DNA of 64,000 nt from Silvania confinis (GTDB lineage: Bacteria; Pseudomonadota; Gammaproteobacteria; Enterobacterales; Enterobacteriaceae): positions 806,001 through 870,000 of the forward strand of contig NZ_JAMGZJ010000078.1 in NCBI RefSeq assembly GCF_025564085.1, in the 5' to 3' direction. Positions 27,457-34,345 of this stretch are shown piece after piece (position 1 is the stretch's first letter; each line of letters opens with the position of its first letter). The position numbers were made by a program, and so were the translations under genes. The notes under the pieces were generated by a model. It ran no database searches and was not told where the DNA came from. It saw only the letters and a list, made by a program, of their open reading frames with translations.

Positions 27457-27696
27457 GTGACAGAAAAACAGGAGCAGGATGACTGGTACGACATTATTAG
27501 GCGTTCAGACGGCAAGCTTGTTGGTTCAATGTCGTTTGAAGGGCGATGTCTCGTTTACACCAGGAATGGGATGGTTTCATGTCGCCCGCTGCTGGAGGAT
27601 GAAGGGATTTTCAATCTGTCGACCGGAACACGCTTTCTTCGCCGCCTTGGCTACCGCCTCGCTCAACCCTCTGATATTATGATATCAACGGACTGA
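27457..27696 (+). CDS. Small prophage protein of unknown function
   Basis: A 79-residue protein (VTEKQEQDDWYDIIRRSDGK...FNLSTGTRFLRRLGYRLAQ) with a GTG start and a strong GAGGAGG ribosome site five bases upstream. I do not recognise a family. It is acidic at the N-terminus and has no membrane segment. It precedes the DUF1367 gene by 34 bp and may be in an SOS-controlled unit behind the LexA box at 27282-27301. Confidence 0.6.
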   Translation: MTEKQEQDDWYDIIRRSDGKLVGSMSFEGRCLVYTRNGMVSCRPLLEDEGIFNLSTGTRFLRRLGYRLAQPSDIMISTD

Positions 27697-27730
27697 ACAC
27701 CCGTTGACCTGATGCGCCACGGAGAACACC

Positions 27731-28336
27731 ATGGCGCAGTTACAACTCATCAAGCAGTCCTCAGGAATCCTGATCCCCGCAACGCCGGAGACCAGAGAAT
27801 TACTGCAATCAAAATTTAAGCTCGGTGCCGTGCTGGTGGCCGAGTTCCGACAGGTCCGTAACCCGGCCTTTCACCGTCGCTTCTTCGCACTACTGAATCT
27901 CGGCTTCGAATACTGGGAGCCAACCGGCGGCGCTATCTCCTCGAACGAACGCAAGCTGATCACCGGCTATGCGAAATTCCTCGCCTCGTTTGGCGGCAGC
28001 GAAGGCACGCTGCTGGATGCTGCTGAGCAGTATCTGGAGCAGGTTGGCAGTCGCCGCATCACCAATGGAATCAGCCTGTGCAAATCCTTCGACGCCTACC
28101 GCGCCTGGGTGACCATCGAATCTGGGCATTACGACACCATCCAGTTGCCTGACGGTACCCTTCGAAAACACCCCCGCAGTATCGCCTTCGCCAACATGGA
28201 CGAAAGCGAGTTCCAGCAGCTGTACAAAGCCGCGCTCGATGTTCTGTGGCGCTGGATATTGTCACGGACATTCAAGCACCAAAGCGAGGCTGAGAACGCC
28301 GCTGCGCAGCTGGTGAGCTTCGGGGGATGGTGTTGA
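27731..28336 (+). CDS. DUF1367 family phage protein
   Basis: A 201-residue protein. MAQLQLIKQSSGILIPATPE, RNPAFHRRFFALLNLGFEYW and the C-terminal helices ending FKHQSEAENAAAQLVSFGGW follow DUF1367, a family found in the nin-like region of many lambdoid prophages. Its function is not established; the context of recombination genes (NinG downstream) suggests a role in DNA metabolism. The stop overlaps the next start (TGATG). Confidence 0.8.
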   Translation: MAQLQLIKQSSGILIPATPETRELLQSKFKLGAVLVAEFRQVRNPAFHRRFFALLNLGFEYWEPTGGAISSNERKLITGYAKFLASFGGSEGTLLDAAEQYLEQVGSRRITNGISLCKSFDAYRAWVTIESGHYDTIQLPDGTLRKHPRSIAFANMDESEFQQLYKAALDVLWRWILSRTFKHQSEAENAAAQLVSFGGWC

Positions 28337-28536
28337 TGAAATCCTCATGGTTCCAGCATACCGATTGCACCACTGCGCAGGCCGAAGAGCTGATGGCGAC
28401 ATATCGGGCGCGCGGCGTTGCCGTTGAGCGCAGCCTGAATCCCGATTACATCACTTGGACCGTCAGCGCCAGGCTGCCGGAAGCACGGCGCCAGAAACGT
28501 ACGCCAGGGACATTCCGCCAAAAGGTCTGGGGGTGA
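28336..28536 (+). CDS. Small nin-region protein of unknown function
   Basis: A 66-residue protein starting MKSSWFQHTDCTTAQAEELM, with ARGVAVERSLNPDYITWTVS and a basic tail (RRQKRTPGTFRQKVW). The ATG overlaps the DUF1367 stop and the gene ends 2 bp before ninG, so it is in the nin-like operon. I do not recognise a named family. Confidence 0.6.
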   Translation: MKSSWFQHTDCTTAQAEELMATYRARGVAVERSLNPDYITWTVSARLPEARRQKRTPGTFRQKVWG

Positions 28537-28538
28537 TC

Positions 28539-29144
28539 ATGGCTAAATTACCGCGCCGCAAATGCACCCATAAATCCTGCCGCCAGTGGTTTCACCCAAT
28601 GCGTAACGGGCAGATCGTCTGCAGCTATGAGTGCGCCAGCGCAGTTGCCAAAGAACAGACCGCAAAGACCCGCGCAAAGGCTCTGCGGGTCGAGAAGAAG
28701 CGTCAGCGCGAAGAGGAGAAAGAAGGGCGGGCGCTGCAGGCCGAACGCCGGCAGGCTGTTAAACCACTCAGTCACTTCATCAAGCAGGCCCAGCAGGTAT
28801 TCAACGAGTTCATCCGGTACCGGGATCGTCATCTAACGTGCGTCAGCTGCGATCGCCACCACGATGGACAGTACCACGCGGGGCATTTTCGCACGACCGG
28901 CGCGAATCCGGAGCTGCGCTTTAACGAAGACAACTGCCATAAGCAGTGCTCGGTCTGCAATAACCACCTCTCCGGCAACCTGACGGCATATCGCCTAGCT
29001 CTGATCGCCAAAATCGGGCAGGCCCGCTTTGACGTGTTGATGGGCCCTCACGAATTACCGAAATGGAAACGCGACGATTACATCCAGATCCGCGATGAGT
29101 ACCGCGCAAAACTTAAAGAACTTAAACAGCAGGTGGTTGCATGA
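28539..29144 (+). CDS. ninG: Recombination protein NinG (Rap)
   Basis: A 201-residue homologue of lambda NinG/Rap, a structure-specific nuclease acting on branched recombination intermediates such as D-loops and Holliday junctions. N-terminal Cys motifs (CTHKSCRQWFHP and CSYECA) form a zinc site; a highly charged coiled-coil (about 40-75) follows; the C-terminal half carries an HNH-like arrangement (CVSCDR, YHAGHFRTTGANPELRFNED, CSVCN). The ATG at 28539 fits family starts; a longer frame from 28455 overlaps the preceding gene. Confidence 0.9.
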   Translation: MAKLPRRKCTHKSCRQWFHPMRNGQIVCSYECASAVAKEQTAKTRAKALRVEKKRQREEEKEGRALQAERRQAVKPLSHFIKQAQQVFNEFIRYRDRHLTCVSCDRHHDGQYHAGHFRTTGANPELRFNEDNCHKQCSVCNNHLSGNLTAYRLALIAKIGQARFDVLMGPHELPKWKRDDYIQIRDEYRAKLKELKQQVVA

Positions 29145-29281
29145 AACCAGAACTGATTGAAGTGCTCCGCATGCGTTGGCAGCGCCTCCGTATTTACCGC
29201 CGCCCGGGAACGGTGCTGGTGGACTACCGCATTCTTCGGAACTTTCTTCGCATTGAACAGATAGCAGGAGCTGCTGCATGA
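29141..29281 (+). CDS. YlcG-like small phage protein
   Basis: A 46-residue frame: MKPELIEVLRMRWQRLRIYR then RPGTVLVDYRILRNFLRIEQ. This matches the pattern of E. coli YlcG from the DLP12 prophage (LRHRWGRLRLYRFPGSVLTDYRILKNY), which lies between ninG-type and Q-type genes, exactly as here. It is basic and soluble with no known function. Its start overlaps the ninG stop (ATGA), and its stop overlaps the Q start (ATGA). Confidence 0.72.
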   Translation: MKPELIEVLRMRWQRLRIYRRPGTVLVDYRILRNFLRIEQIAGAAA

Positions 29282-30093
29282 ACCTCGAAAACACGGTGAA
29301 ATACCACTTTGCCAAATCGACGCTGATTAGCGACTCCCCGCGCGCTACTGCCTCAGACTCACTGACCGGCACGGATATCATGGCTGCCATGGGTATGACG
29401 CAGGAGCGTGCAGCCATGGGGTACAGTGCATTCCTCGGCAAAATGGGTATCAGCAAAAATGACCGGGAGAGGGCGATCGCGCTGCTGGCGGAGTATGCCC
29501 TGACCAAATGCGACAAAGTTGCCGCATTACGCAAGCTCGGCGATGAGATTAAACCACTGGTGATGCGTCAGCTGGCCACGTTCGCCTTTGAGGACTATTC
29601 CCGCAGCGCCGCCAGCGTGAAACAGTGCGATTGCTGTTCCGGGCAGGGGTTCATTGAGGCTGATGTGTTCTCAATGAAATCTCACTACACCATGCGACTG
29701 CCACAATGGGCGAAAGACCTGAAGCAGTCGCCGAGTGATTTCGAGGTTAAGCGCCAGGTTAAAGAGGTCGCCCGTGTTCTCTGCTCGGCCTGCAAAGGGA
29801 AGAAAGTTGTCAGCTGCGCCTGTAATGATTGCCGGGGGCGCGGTAAAGCCGTAGCCCAAGAAGAAACAAACAAGCAGGGCGTGCCGGTATTCGCCAACTG
29901 TAAGCGCTGCAGCGGGCGTGGCTATGAACGAATCCCTTCCACTGAGGCGTATGCGGCTGTGTGCCAGATTACTGATGCCATTACTGTCGCTACCTGGGAA
30001 AAATCAGTTAAACACTTCTACGATCAGCTGATCACCAAATTCGATATCGAGGAAGCGTGGGCTGAGGCGCAACTAAAACAGATAACGCGATAG
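29278..30093 (+). CDS. Late-gene antiterminator Q-like protein
   Basis: A 271-residue Q protein of the type found in phages 82/Gifsy. It has three zinc-finger-like blocks: CDCCSGQGF (about 122-130), CSACKGKKVVSCACNDCRGRGK (about 163-184) and CKRCSGRGY (about 205-213), with DnaJ-like CxxCxGxG spacing. It would modify RNA polymerase at the late promoter and let it pass the terminator at 30190-30221 into the lysis genes. With most late genes deleted, its remaining targets are tRNA, lysis and the small genes to terS. Confidence 0.85.
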   Translation: MNLENTVKYHFAKSTLISDSPRATASDSLTGTDIMAAMGMTQERAAMGYSAFLGKMGISKNDRERAIALLAEYALTKCDKVAALRKLGDEIKPLVMRQLATFAFEDYSRSAASVKQCDCCSGQGFIEADVFSMKSHYTMRLPQWAKDLKQSPSDFEVKRQVKEVARVLCSACKGKKVVSCACNDCRGRGKAVAQEETNKQGVPVFANCKRCSGRGYERIPSTEAYAAVCQITDAITVATWEKSVKHFYDQLITKFDIEEAWAEAQLKQITR

Positions 30094-30189
30094 CGCTCAC
30101 GAAAATAGCTTACGTTTCAAGCGTGAGCTATTTACTTTTCCGGAATCTGTGTTAATTTTATCCCAACGATGGGTTACTGCCTTCGTTAC

Positions 30190-30221
30190 AAGCCCTGCGG
30201 TTAACACCGTGGGGCTTTTTT
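30190..30221 (+). terminator. tR'-like terminator in the late leader
   Basis: AAGCCCTGCGGT / ACCGTGGGGCTT stem (12 bp with two wobbles) and a TAAC loop, followed by TTTTTT. Located about 100 bp after Q, it has the position of the terminator that Q overcomes. A late promoter probably lies in 30100-30170, but I could not settle its elements. The rest of 30222-30430 holds no convincing gene. Confidence 0.8.
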
Positions 30222-30430
30222 GTTTGCGAAGAAAACCCGCGAGTATTTCATCTGTCACAAAATTGAAGCGTAACACGATGGCTTTTTTGTCTGTGTTGCC
30301 GTTCGGATGCTATTTTTTAGGTGGTATTCGATGGTGTTCTCGATACAAGTACAACACTAGGGCGGGGAAACGCTCACTACGCAGAGACAGCTGCTTTGAC
30401 CTGGCCGGCGGGTTCCGCTGGCCTTTTTTT

Positions 30431-30507
30431 CCGCCATTAGCTCAACCGGAGAGAGCACGGAGCTTCTACCTCTGCGGTTCGGGGTTCGAATCCTCGATGG
30501 CGGACCA
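30431..30507 (+). tRNA. tRNA-Arg (anticodon UCU), prophage encoded
   Basis: A full cloverleaf of 77 nt including CCA: acceptor CCGCCAT / ATGGCGG, D stem GCTC / GAGC, anticodon stem CGGAG / CTCTG with loop CTTCTAC (anticodon TCT), variable CGGTT, T stem CGGGG / CCTCG with loop TTCGAAT, discriminator A and encoded CCA. It reads the rare AGA codon. Lambdoid phages with Q-driven late operons often carry this tRNA between Q and lysis genes. Confidence 0.93.
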
Positions 30508-30541
30508 GCGCATTGCTTTATCACCCATTAACATGATTTCT

Positions 30542-30566
30542 AAGGCTGCCAATTGGCGGCCTTTTT
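30542..30566 (+). terminator. Terminator after the tRNA
   Basis: Nine-bp stem AAGGCTGCC / GGCGGCCTT (one T-G wobble), AATT loop and TTTTT tail, 35 bp after the tRNA CCA end. It would define the tRNA 3' end unless Q-modified polymerase reads through. Confidence 0.85.
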
Positions 30567-30670
30567 CTATTTCAGGCTCCCGGAACCCCCATCAGGTGCT
30601 TTGTCGTTAAGCATCCGGAGAGCCTGACCCCAAATACGCACAGCACCCGCGAACCAGCGAGGTGAGAGAC

Positions 30671-30910
30671 ATGTCCCGAATGAGCAAACTTGTCACCGGA
30701 GTCGCCCTCGGCACCTCAGGAGGAACCATCCTGAACGGCGTCCTCACAAAACTGAGTCCTGACGAATGGAGCGCCATCGGCGTACTGGCTGGTATTGCCG
30801 GGATACTCGTTACAGGGCTCATTAACTGGTACTTCAAACGTAAAGTTGCAAACGCACAGGTAAAGGCGCTTGAGAAGTACGGACCTGCAGTCAAAGTCGG
30901 AGATGATTAA
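30671..30910 (+). CDS. Pinholin-type holin with dual start
   Basis: A 79-residue class II holin. It has two hydrophobic segments (about 9-27 and 37-57) and a charged tail, similar to S of phage 21. It opens MSRMSKLVTG, with Met at positions 1 and 4, the same spacing as the S21 dual start (MKSMDK) that yields antiholin and holin. GAGGTG precedes the first ATG. A GTG at 30662 is also in frame. It is followed directly by a signal-anchor lysozyme, the usual partner of pinholins. Confidence 0.85.
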   Translation: MSRMSKLVTGVALGTSGGTILNGVLTKLSPDEWSAIGVLAGIAGILVTGLINWYFKRKVANAQVKALEKYGPAVKVGDD

Positions 30911-31414
30911 ATGCCAATGACCGGTAGCCTGCGTAACAAACTCATCGCCGCTGCTGGTGGTGGTGCAATGCTGATCGCTTCACTGTTTCTCGGTGGGCAG
31001 GATGGAGTAGAAGGGCGAAAGTACGAAGCTTATAAAGACGTCGCCGGAGTGTGGACTGTCTGCGACGGTCATACGGGCCGGGATATCGTGAGAGTGAAGA
31101 AGTATACCGATCGCGAGTGTGACCAGCTCCTGTGGAAAGACCTCCAGCCAGCAAAGCGCACGGTAGACAATTTGGTCAAGGTGCCGCTGGGCGAATATCA
31201 GCGCGCCTCACTTTACAGCTTTGTCTTTAACGTTGGGTCTGACGCGTTCTCGAAGTCCACGCTGCTGCGTAAGCTGAATAAAGGCGATCACGATGGAGCG
31301 TGCGAAGAGATGCGGCGCTGGGTTTATGCTGGTGGTATGAAGTGGAAGGGCCTCCAGAACCGGCGAGAGATGGAGCGCTCTATGTGCCTGGCGGAGAGTA
31401 AAAATGACCTCTAA
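30911..31414 (+). CDS. SAR endolysin (phage-21 type lysozyme)
   Basis: A 167-residue GH24 lysozyme with an N-terminal signal-anchor-release segment (about residues 11-29, rich in Ala and Gly). The catalytic triad E-x8-D-x5-T is visible as Glu34, Asp43 and Thr49 in VEGRKYEAYKDVAGVWTVCD. It is exported in inactive, tethered form and released when the pinholin depolarises the membrane, then degrades peptidoglycan. Its start adjoins the holin stop and its end overlaps Rz by 11 bp. Confidence 0.92.
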   Translation: MPMTGSLRNKLIAAAGGGAMLIASLFLGGQDGVEGRKYEAYKDVAGVWTVCDGHTGRDIVRVKKYTDRECDQLLWKDLQPAKRTVDNLVKVPLGEYQRASLYSFVFNVGSDAFSKSTLLRKLNKGDHDGACEEMRRWVYAGGMKWKGLQNRREMERSMCLAESKNDL

Positions 31415-31862
31415 AGCCTGGCTGATCATCGGCATCGAGCTGATTTTATCCCTGCTGGTTATTCACTTTCTGCTCGGCCAGGTAATTGATGAGACGAAGC
31501 GAGCCGACGCCGCTGAGCATAATCTATCCCTGGCAAACGACACTATCACCGACATGCAAACCCGTCAGCGTGACGCGGCTGCGCTTGATGCCAAATATAC
31601 AAAGGAGCTCGCAGATGCGAATGCTGAAAATGCTGCTCTGCAGCGCAAGCTTGATAATGGTGGCCGGGTGCTCGTCAAAGGCAAGTGTTCAGTGCCAGGC
31701 ACAACCGATACCGCCAGCGCCTCCGGCATGGGCCATGATGCCACCGTCGAACTCTCTGACGTTGCTGGACGAAACGTTCTCGGTATCCGATCCGGAATTA
31801 AGCAAGACCAGTCAGCATTGAGGGTTCTGCAGGAATACATCCTTACCCAATGCCTTCGATAA
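31404..31862 (+). CDS. Rz-like inner-membrane spanin
   Basis: A 152-residue i-spanin: one N-terminal transmembrane helix (about 7-27) and a long periplasmic coiled coil (about 30-85: KRADAAEHNLSLANDTITDM and following). It fuses inner and outer membranes together with Rz1 in the last step of lysis. The Rz1 gene is wholly nested in a +1-type frame within it. The end of the protein (LQEYILTQC) fits the family. Confidence 0.87.
   Translation: MTSKAWLIIGIELILSLLVIHFLLGQVIDETKRADAAEHNLSLANDTITDMQTRQRDAAALDAKYTKELADANAENAALQRKLDNGGRVLVKGKCSVPGTTDTASASGMGHDATVELSDVAGRNVLGIRSGIKQDQSALRVLQEYILTQCLR
31615..31821 (+). CDS. Rz1-like outer-membrane lipoprotein spanin
   Basis: A 68-residue lipoprotein entirely inside Rz in a different frame. 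MRMLKMLLCSASLIMVAGCS provides a signal peptide and lipobox (VAGC, Cys19), and the mature part is proline-rich (PIPPAPPAWAMMPPS), as in Rz1 proteins. AAGGAG lies about nine bases before the ATG. A longer open frame from 31486 is not needed. Confidence 0.85.
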   Translation: MRMLKMLLCSASLIMVAGCSSKASVQCQAQPIPPAPPAWAMMPPSNSLTLLDETFSVSDPELSKTSQH

Positions 31863-32093
31863 GCATTTTTTCATGGGCATATATTCTGCTGTAGCAGACT
31901 AATCACGCAGCATTATTTACTGGAGCAACCGAATCACCATCTTCTCTCATAACAAGCTGTTTAAATCTCATTAATCTGTAGACTCAGTTCACCCCGCCTT
32001 ACCAACATCATAAGCTCGGGTTATTAGCGGTGCAGATAGCGTGAATCTTCTTGGTGGCTCCTAAGGTTCACGATCTGTCAGCTGATATTAAAC

Positions 32094-32118
32094 AAAGGCC
32101 ACGTTCGCGTGGCCTTTT
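32094..32118 (+). terminator. Terminator after the lysis cassette
   Basis: Perfect stem AAAGGCCACG / CGTGGCCTTT with a TTCG tetraloop and T tail. The preceding 31863-32093 holds no gene I can support. Confidence 0.88.
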
Positions 32119-32137
32119 CTCCAGCTAAGGAAAACCC

Positions 32138-32368
32138 ATGAGAAATGTACTGGTGTTCTTCAACAATGAGCCTGTAATCATTCAAAAAGTTATACCTGGA
32201 ACGACCAGTATCCTTCGTGAATACCCGAATGGAGAAGAAGCTCATCTCAAAATTATGTTTGCGGGTGTGCACTCTATCACAGGAGATCATACTGAATTTT
32301 GTGTTGCCTCTGATAAGGAATTAACTTCACAGGAAATCGTAGAAGCCGCGAACAGGTTACTAAAGTAA
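32138..32368 (+). CDS. Hypothetical small protein
   Basis: A 76-residue protein (MRNVLVFFNNEPVIIQKVIP...EIVEAANRLLK) with an AAGGA ribosome site and its own flanking terminators (32094-32118 and 32413-32440), so it is a separate transcription unit between lysis and packaging genes, a common place for prophage accessory genes. No signal peptide or known motif; I do not recognise it. Confidence 0.5.
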   Translation: MRNVLVFFNNEPVIIQKVIPGTTSILREYPNGEEAHLKIMFAGVHSITGDHTEFCVASDKELTSQEIVEAANRLLK

Positions 32369-32412
32369 GTTCTGGCATTGCCGAACACAACATGGCGCAG
32401 AGAATTACTGCT

Positions 32413-32440
32413 AAAAAGCCTCGCCAAAGCGGGGCTTTTT
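32413..32440 (+). terminator. Terminator
   Basis: Twelve-bp stem AAAAAGCCTCGC / GCGGGGCTTTTT (one T-G pair) with a CAAA loop and a T-run built into the stem; works best on the plus strand. Confidence 0.85.
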
Positions 32441-32458
32441 ACTAACTGAGGGTAAAGA

Positions 32459-32647
32459 ATGCCATCTCCAATCATGAAGTATTTTGCGTATCAACATCTC
32501 CCGGCGCATCTGCAGGAAGTGAGTAAACCAATTGGCGATATTGCGACGCTGATGGATGAATCACTGCCGGACGGTGCTGAAAAGTCAGCAGGTCTCCGCA
32601 AGCTGCTCGAAGCCAAAGATGCACTGGTGCGCGCCAAGCTGGGTTAA
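32459..32647 (+). CDS. Small conserved phage protein
   Basis: A 62-residue protein: MPSPIMKYFAYQHLPAHLQE then VSKPIGDIATLMDESLPDGA and a helical end (GLRKLLEAKDALVRAKLG). This sequence type is common near packaging genes of tailed phages, without known function. GAGG lies eight bases before ATG 32459; an internal ATG at 32474 is also plausible. The next 176 bp hold no gene. Confidence 0.65.
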   Translation: MPSPIMKYFAYQHLPAHLQEVSKPIGDIATLMDESLPDGAEKSAGLRKLLEAKDALVRAKLG

Positions 32648-32785
32648 GCCATTACAAAGCTCATCTGCGGGTGGGTTTGTGTCAAACAAGTTCCTTATGG
32701 CAACATCCGAGAATTGGCAGCAGATTATTAACAAGGTGATTAAGTGCTAAGGCGTGGTCGGTTGTGATTAAAAAGTAGCCAATCG

Positions 32786-32794
32786 TGTTATGAT
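32786..32794 (+). promoter_or_regulatory. Extended -10 promoter of the zinc-ribbon gene
   Basis: TGT-TATGAT is an extended -10 element located 30 bp before the 32824 ATG. It gives the YnfU-like gene its own promoter inside the late region. Confidence 0.45.
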
Positions 32795-32823
32795 AGACCT
32801 CACTCTTAGAGAGGTTAAGAATT

Positions 32824-32988
32824 ATGTCATTCTTCGATTACGCACTTAAACGCGTTGAAGCGGCGACCAAAACAACAGTGGCTTGCCCGATATGTGGCCA
32901 TAACTCGAACCACCCGTCCACAAAAGTACGGCAAGAACTACCGTTGCTCTGCCCTCAATGCAAATCACTGTTTGTCATTCACAGATAA
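32824..32988 (+). CDS. YnfU-like zinc-ribbon protein
   Basis: A 54-residue frame too short for most ORF lists. It reads MSFFDYALKRVEAATKTTVA CPICGHNSN... and LPLLCPQCKSLFVIHR. Two CPxC knuckles (Cys21/24 and Cys44/47) form a zinc ribbon, as in the small YnfU family encoded in E. coli prophages, some of which are stress induced. It has its own extended -10 promoter, an AGAGAGG ribosome site and a terminator 20 bp after its stop, so it looks like an independent morons-type gene. Confidence 0.72.
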   Translation: MSFFDYALKRVEAATKTTVACPICGHNSNHPSTKVRQELPLLCPQCKSLFVIHR

Positions 32989-33007
32989 CATGCGACCTGC
33001 TGAATAT

Positions 33008-33030
33008 AACCGCCTTCGGGCGGTTTTTTT
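33008..33030 (+). terminator. Terminator of the zinc-ribbon gene
   Basis: AACCGCC / GGCGGTT stem with TTCG tetraloop and a seven-T tail. Confidence 0.88.
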
Positions 33031-33071
33031 CTGCCATCACCATGGGTAGACCCATCGTAATGGCGATATGG

Positions 33072-33299
33072 CTACACTCTCTTCCCATCAACAGTAACGC
33101 TGGCATCAGCTGAGCTGTTAGGGATGTAAATTCTGACTTTGGATCCGCTTTCAGTAATCACCTCAATCGTCACAGATGTTGGCGGTGCGCCCGTATCGTC
33201 GCCTGTGAAAGCGGTAACGATTTCTTCTGAGGTTTTATCTTCAATGATTGGCATAAGTGCGCCGTCAACCAATCCAGCATAAATTTTCACATTGCCCAT
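33072..33299 (-). CDS. Hypothetical prophage protein
   Basis: A 75-residue protein (MGNVKIYAGLVDGALMPIIE...VRIYIPNSSADASVTVDGKR) on the strand opposite its neighbours, as often found just before terS in lambdoid phages. It is acidic and beta-rich with no signal peptide. ATG 33299 is preferred because AGGAG lies six bases upstream; an ATG at 33305 would abut the ribosome site. Confidence 0.5.
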   Translation of the reverse strand: MGNVKIYAGLVDGALMPIIEDKTSEEIVTAFTGDDTGAPPTSVTIEVITESGSKVRIYIPNSSADASVTVDGKRV

Positions 33300-33322
33300 G
33301 GGCATCTCCTAAAGGTATTTAA

Positions 33323-33775
33323 ATGGCACTCACCGACAAGCAGGATATGTTTTGTCGCGAGTACCTCATCGATTTAAACGCCACTCAGGCAGCGATTCGT
33401 GTGGGGTACAGCGCTAAAACAGCTAACCGTACCGCTACAAAATTGCTGTCAAAAGCTGTCATCCAGAACAGGATTGCCGAACTCAAAAGTAAGCGCAACG
33501 AGGATGTGGGGATTGATGCCGATTATGTGCTGCGACGCTTGGTTGAGATCGATCAGATGGACGTACTGGACATACTGAATGACGACGGTAGCCTCAAGCC
33601 GATTACGTCATGGCCCAAAGCCTGGCGAATTTCGCTAACCGGTTTGGACATCAGCACGACCATCCAGAACTTCGACGAGGAGACCGCAGAAACCATCCTC
33701 AAAAAGGTTAAGTGGCCTGACAAGGTTAAGAACCTCGAACTGCTCGGTAATCGCAGGTTAAGCCGGGGGAGTTAG
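33323..33775 (+). CDS. Terminase small subunit, C-terminally truncated
   Basis: A 150-residue product of the Terminase_2 family. MALTDKQDMFCREYLIDLNA, TQAAIRVGYSAKTANRTATK (HTH) and KVKNLELLG are the conserved pieces, responsible for recognising the packaging site. The family normally continues about 20 residues after LELLG. Here LELLG is followed by NRRLSRGS and a stop, and a different reading frame from position 33751 encodes unrelated phage sequence. The large terminase and all head genes that should follow are absent. Confidence 0.82.
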   Translation: MALTDKQDMFCREYLIDLNATQAAIRVGYSAKTANRTATKLLSKAVIQNRIAELKSKRNEDVGIDADYVLRRLVEIDQMDVLDILNDDGSLKPITSWPKAWRISLTGLDISTTIQNFDEETAETILKKVKWPDKVKNLELLGNRRLSRGS

Positions 33776-34170
33776 AGCAGGATCAGAAGTCTCCTGATTA
33801 CGCCATGCCGAAGTTCTATTATTTCCAGGAGCAACCAGTCGGGGATATAGGACCAAACGCTTACAACCAGATCGCTGATGCGATTACCTTCGACGCGAAT
33901 CTCGACAGTAGCTTTAATTTACACACGCCAATTGCCAGCCTTAGTCCGACGGTTGCTCTGACCGTAGGTGACAGTTCATTCACAGTGGATTTAACCCCGA
34001 ACAGGTTCAAAAGCGCGCCGAATTACGCAGATGCCCGGCCGGTAAATAATCCCGGTCAGGCGATAAGGGTGGTTTATGACTACGCAGCGTCAACAGCGAG
34101 CAAACTGACTTTCAGGGTTTACGGAGTGACAACAGCCGCCACGTTCAGATTTGGCATAACCACAGCATAA
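33751..34170 (+). pseudogene. Remnant of a distal structural (probably tail) gene
   Basis: Frame open from just after a TAA at 33748. It begins SQVKPGELEQDQKSPDYAMP and continues KFYYFQEQPVGDIGPNAYNQ, then a beta-rich domain to FRFGITTA. An ATG at 33805 gives 121 residues, but the sequence in front of it also looks like coding DNA, so this is the 3' end of a larger gene joined to terS by deletion. Family not recognised; tail-type is inferred from composition and position. AT-rich DNA without phage genes starts right after it (34171-34345 holds no supported gene). Confidence 0.5.
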
Positions 34171-34345
34171 GAGTAGTAGGTTGTGCTAAAACTCCTTAAA
34201 TGAATGCTATATCCATCTACAGTTCTTTAATGGTTGATAGGAGGTTCTCAGATCGAATATATATAGGCAATGTCAAACCATATTTCAGTCAACCAAATAT
34301 TCTACTGGACATTTGGTTGACTAGCTTAAATGGTGATGTGAGTAT

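Noticed and set aside
30149..30610. A 153-codon frame between Q and the holin
   Set aside because: It runs through two terminators and the tRNA gene, so it cannot be a real protein gene.
32556..32750. A 64-codon frame overlapping the 32459 gene
   Set aside because: It is out of frame with the conserved small phage protein and has no supporting ribosome site.
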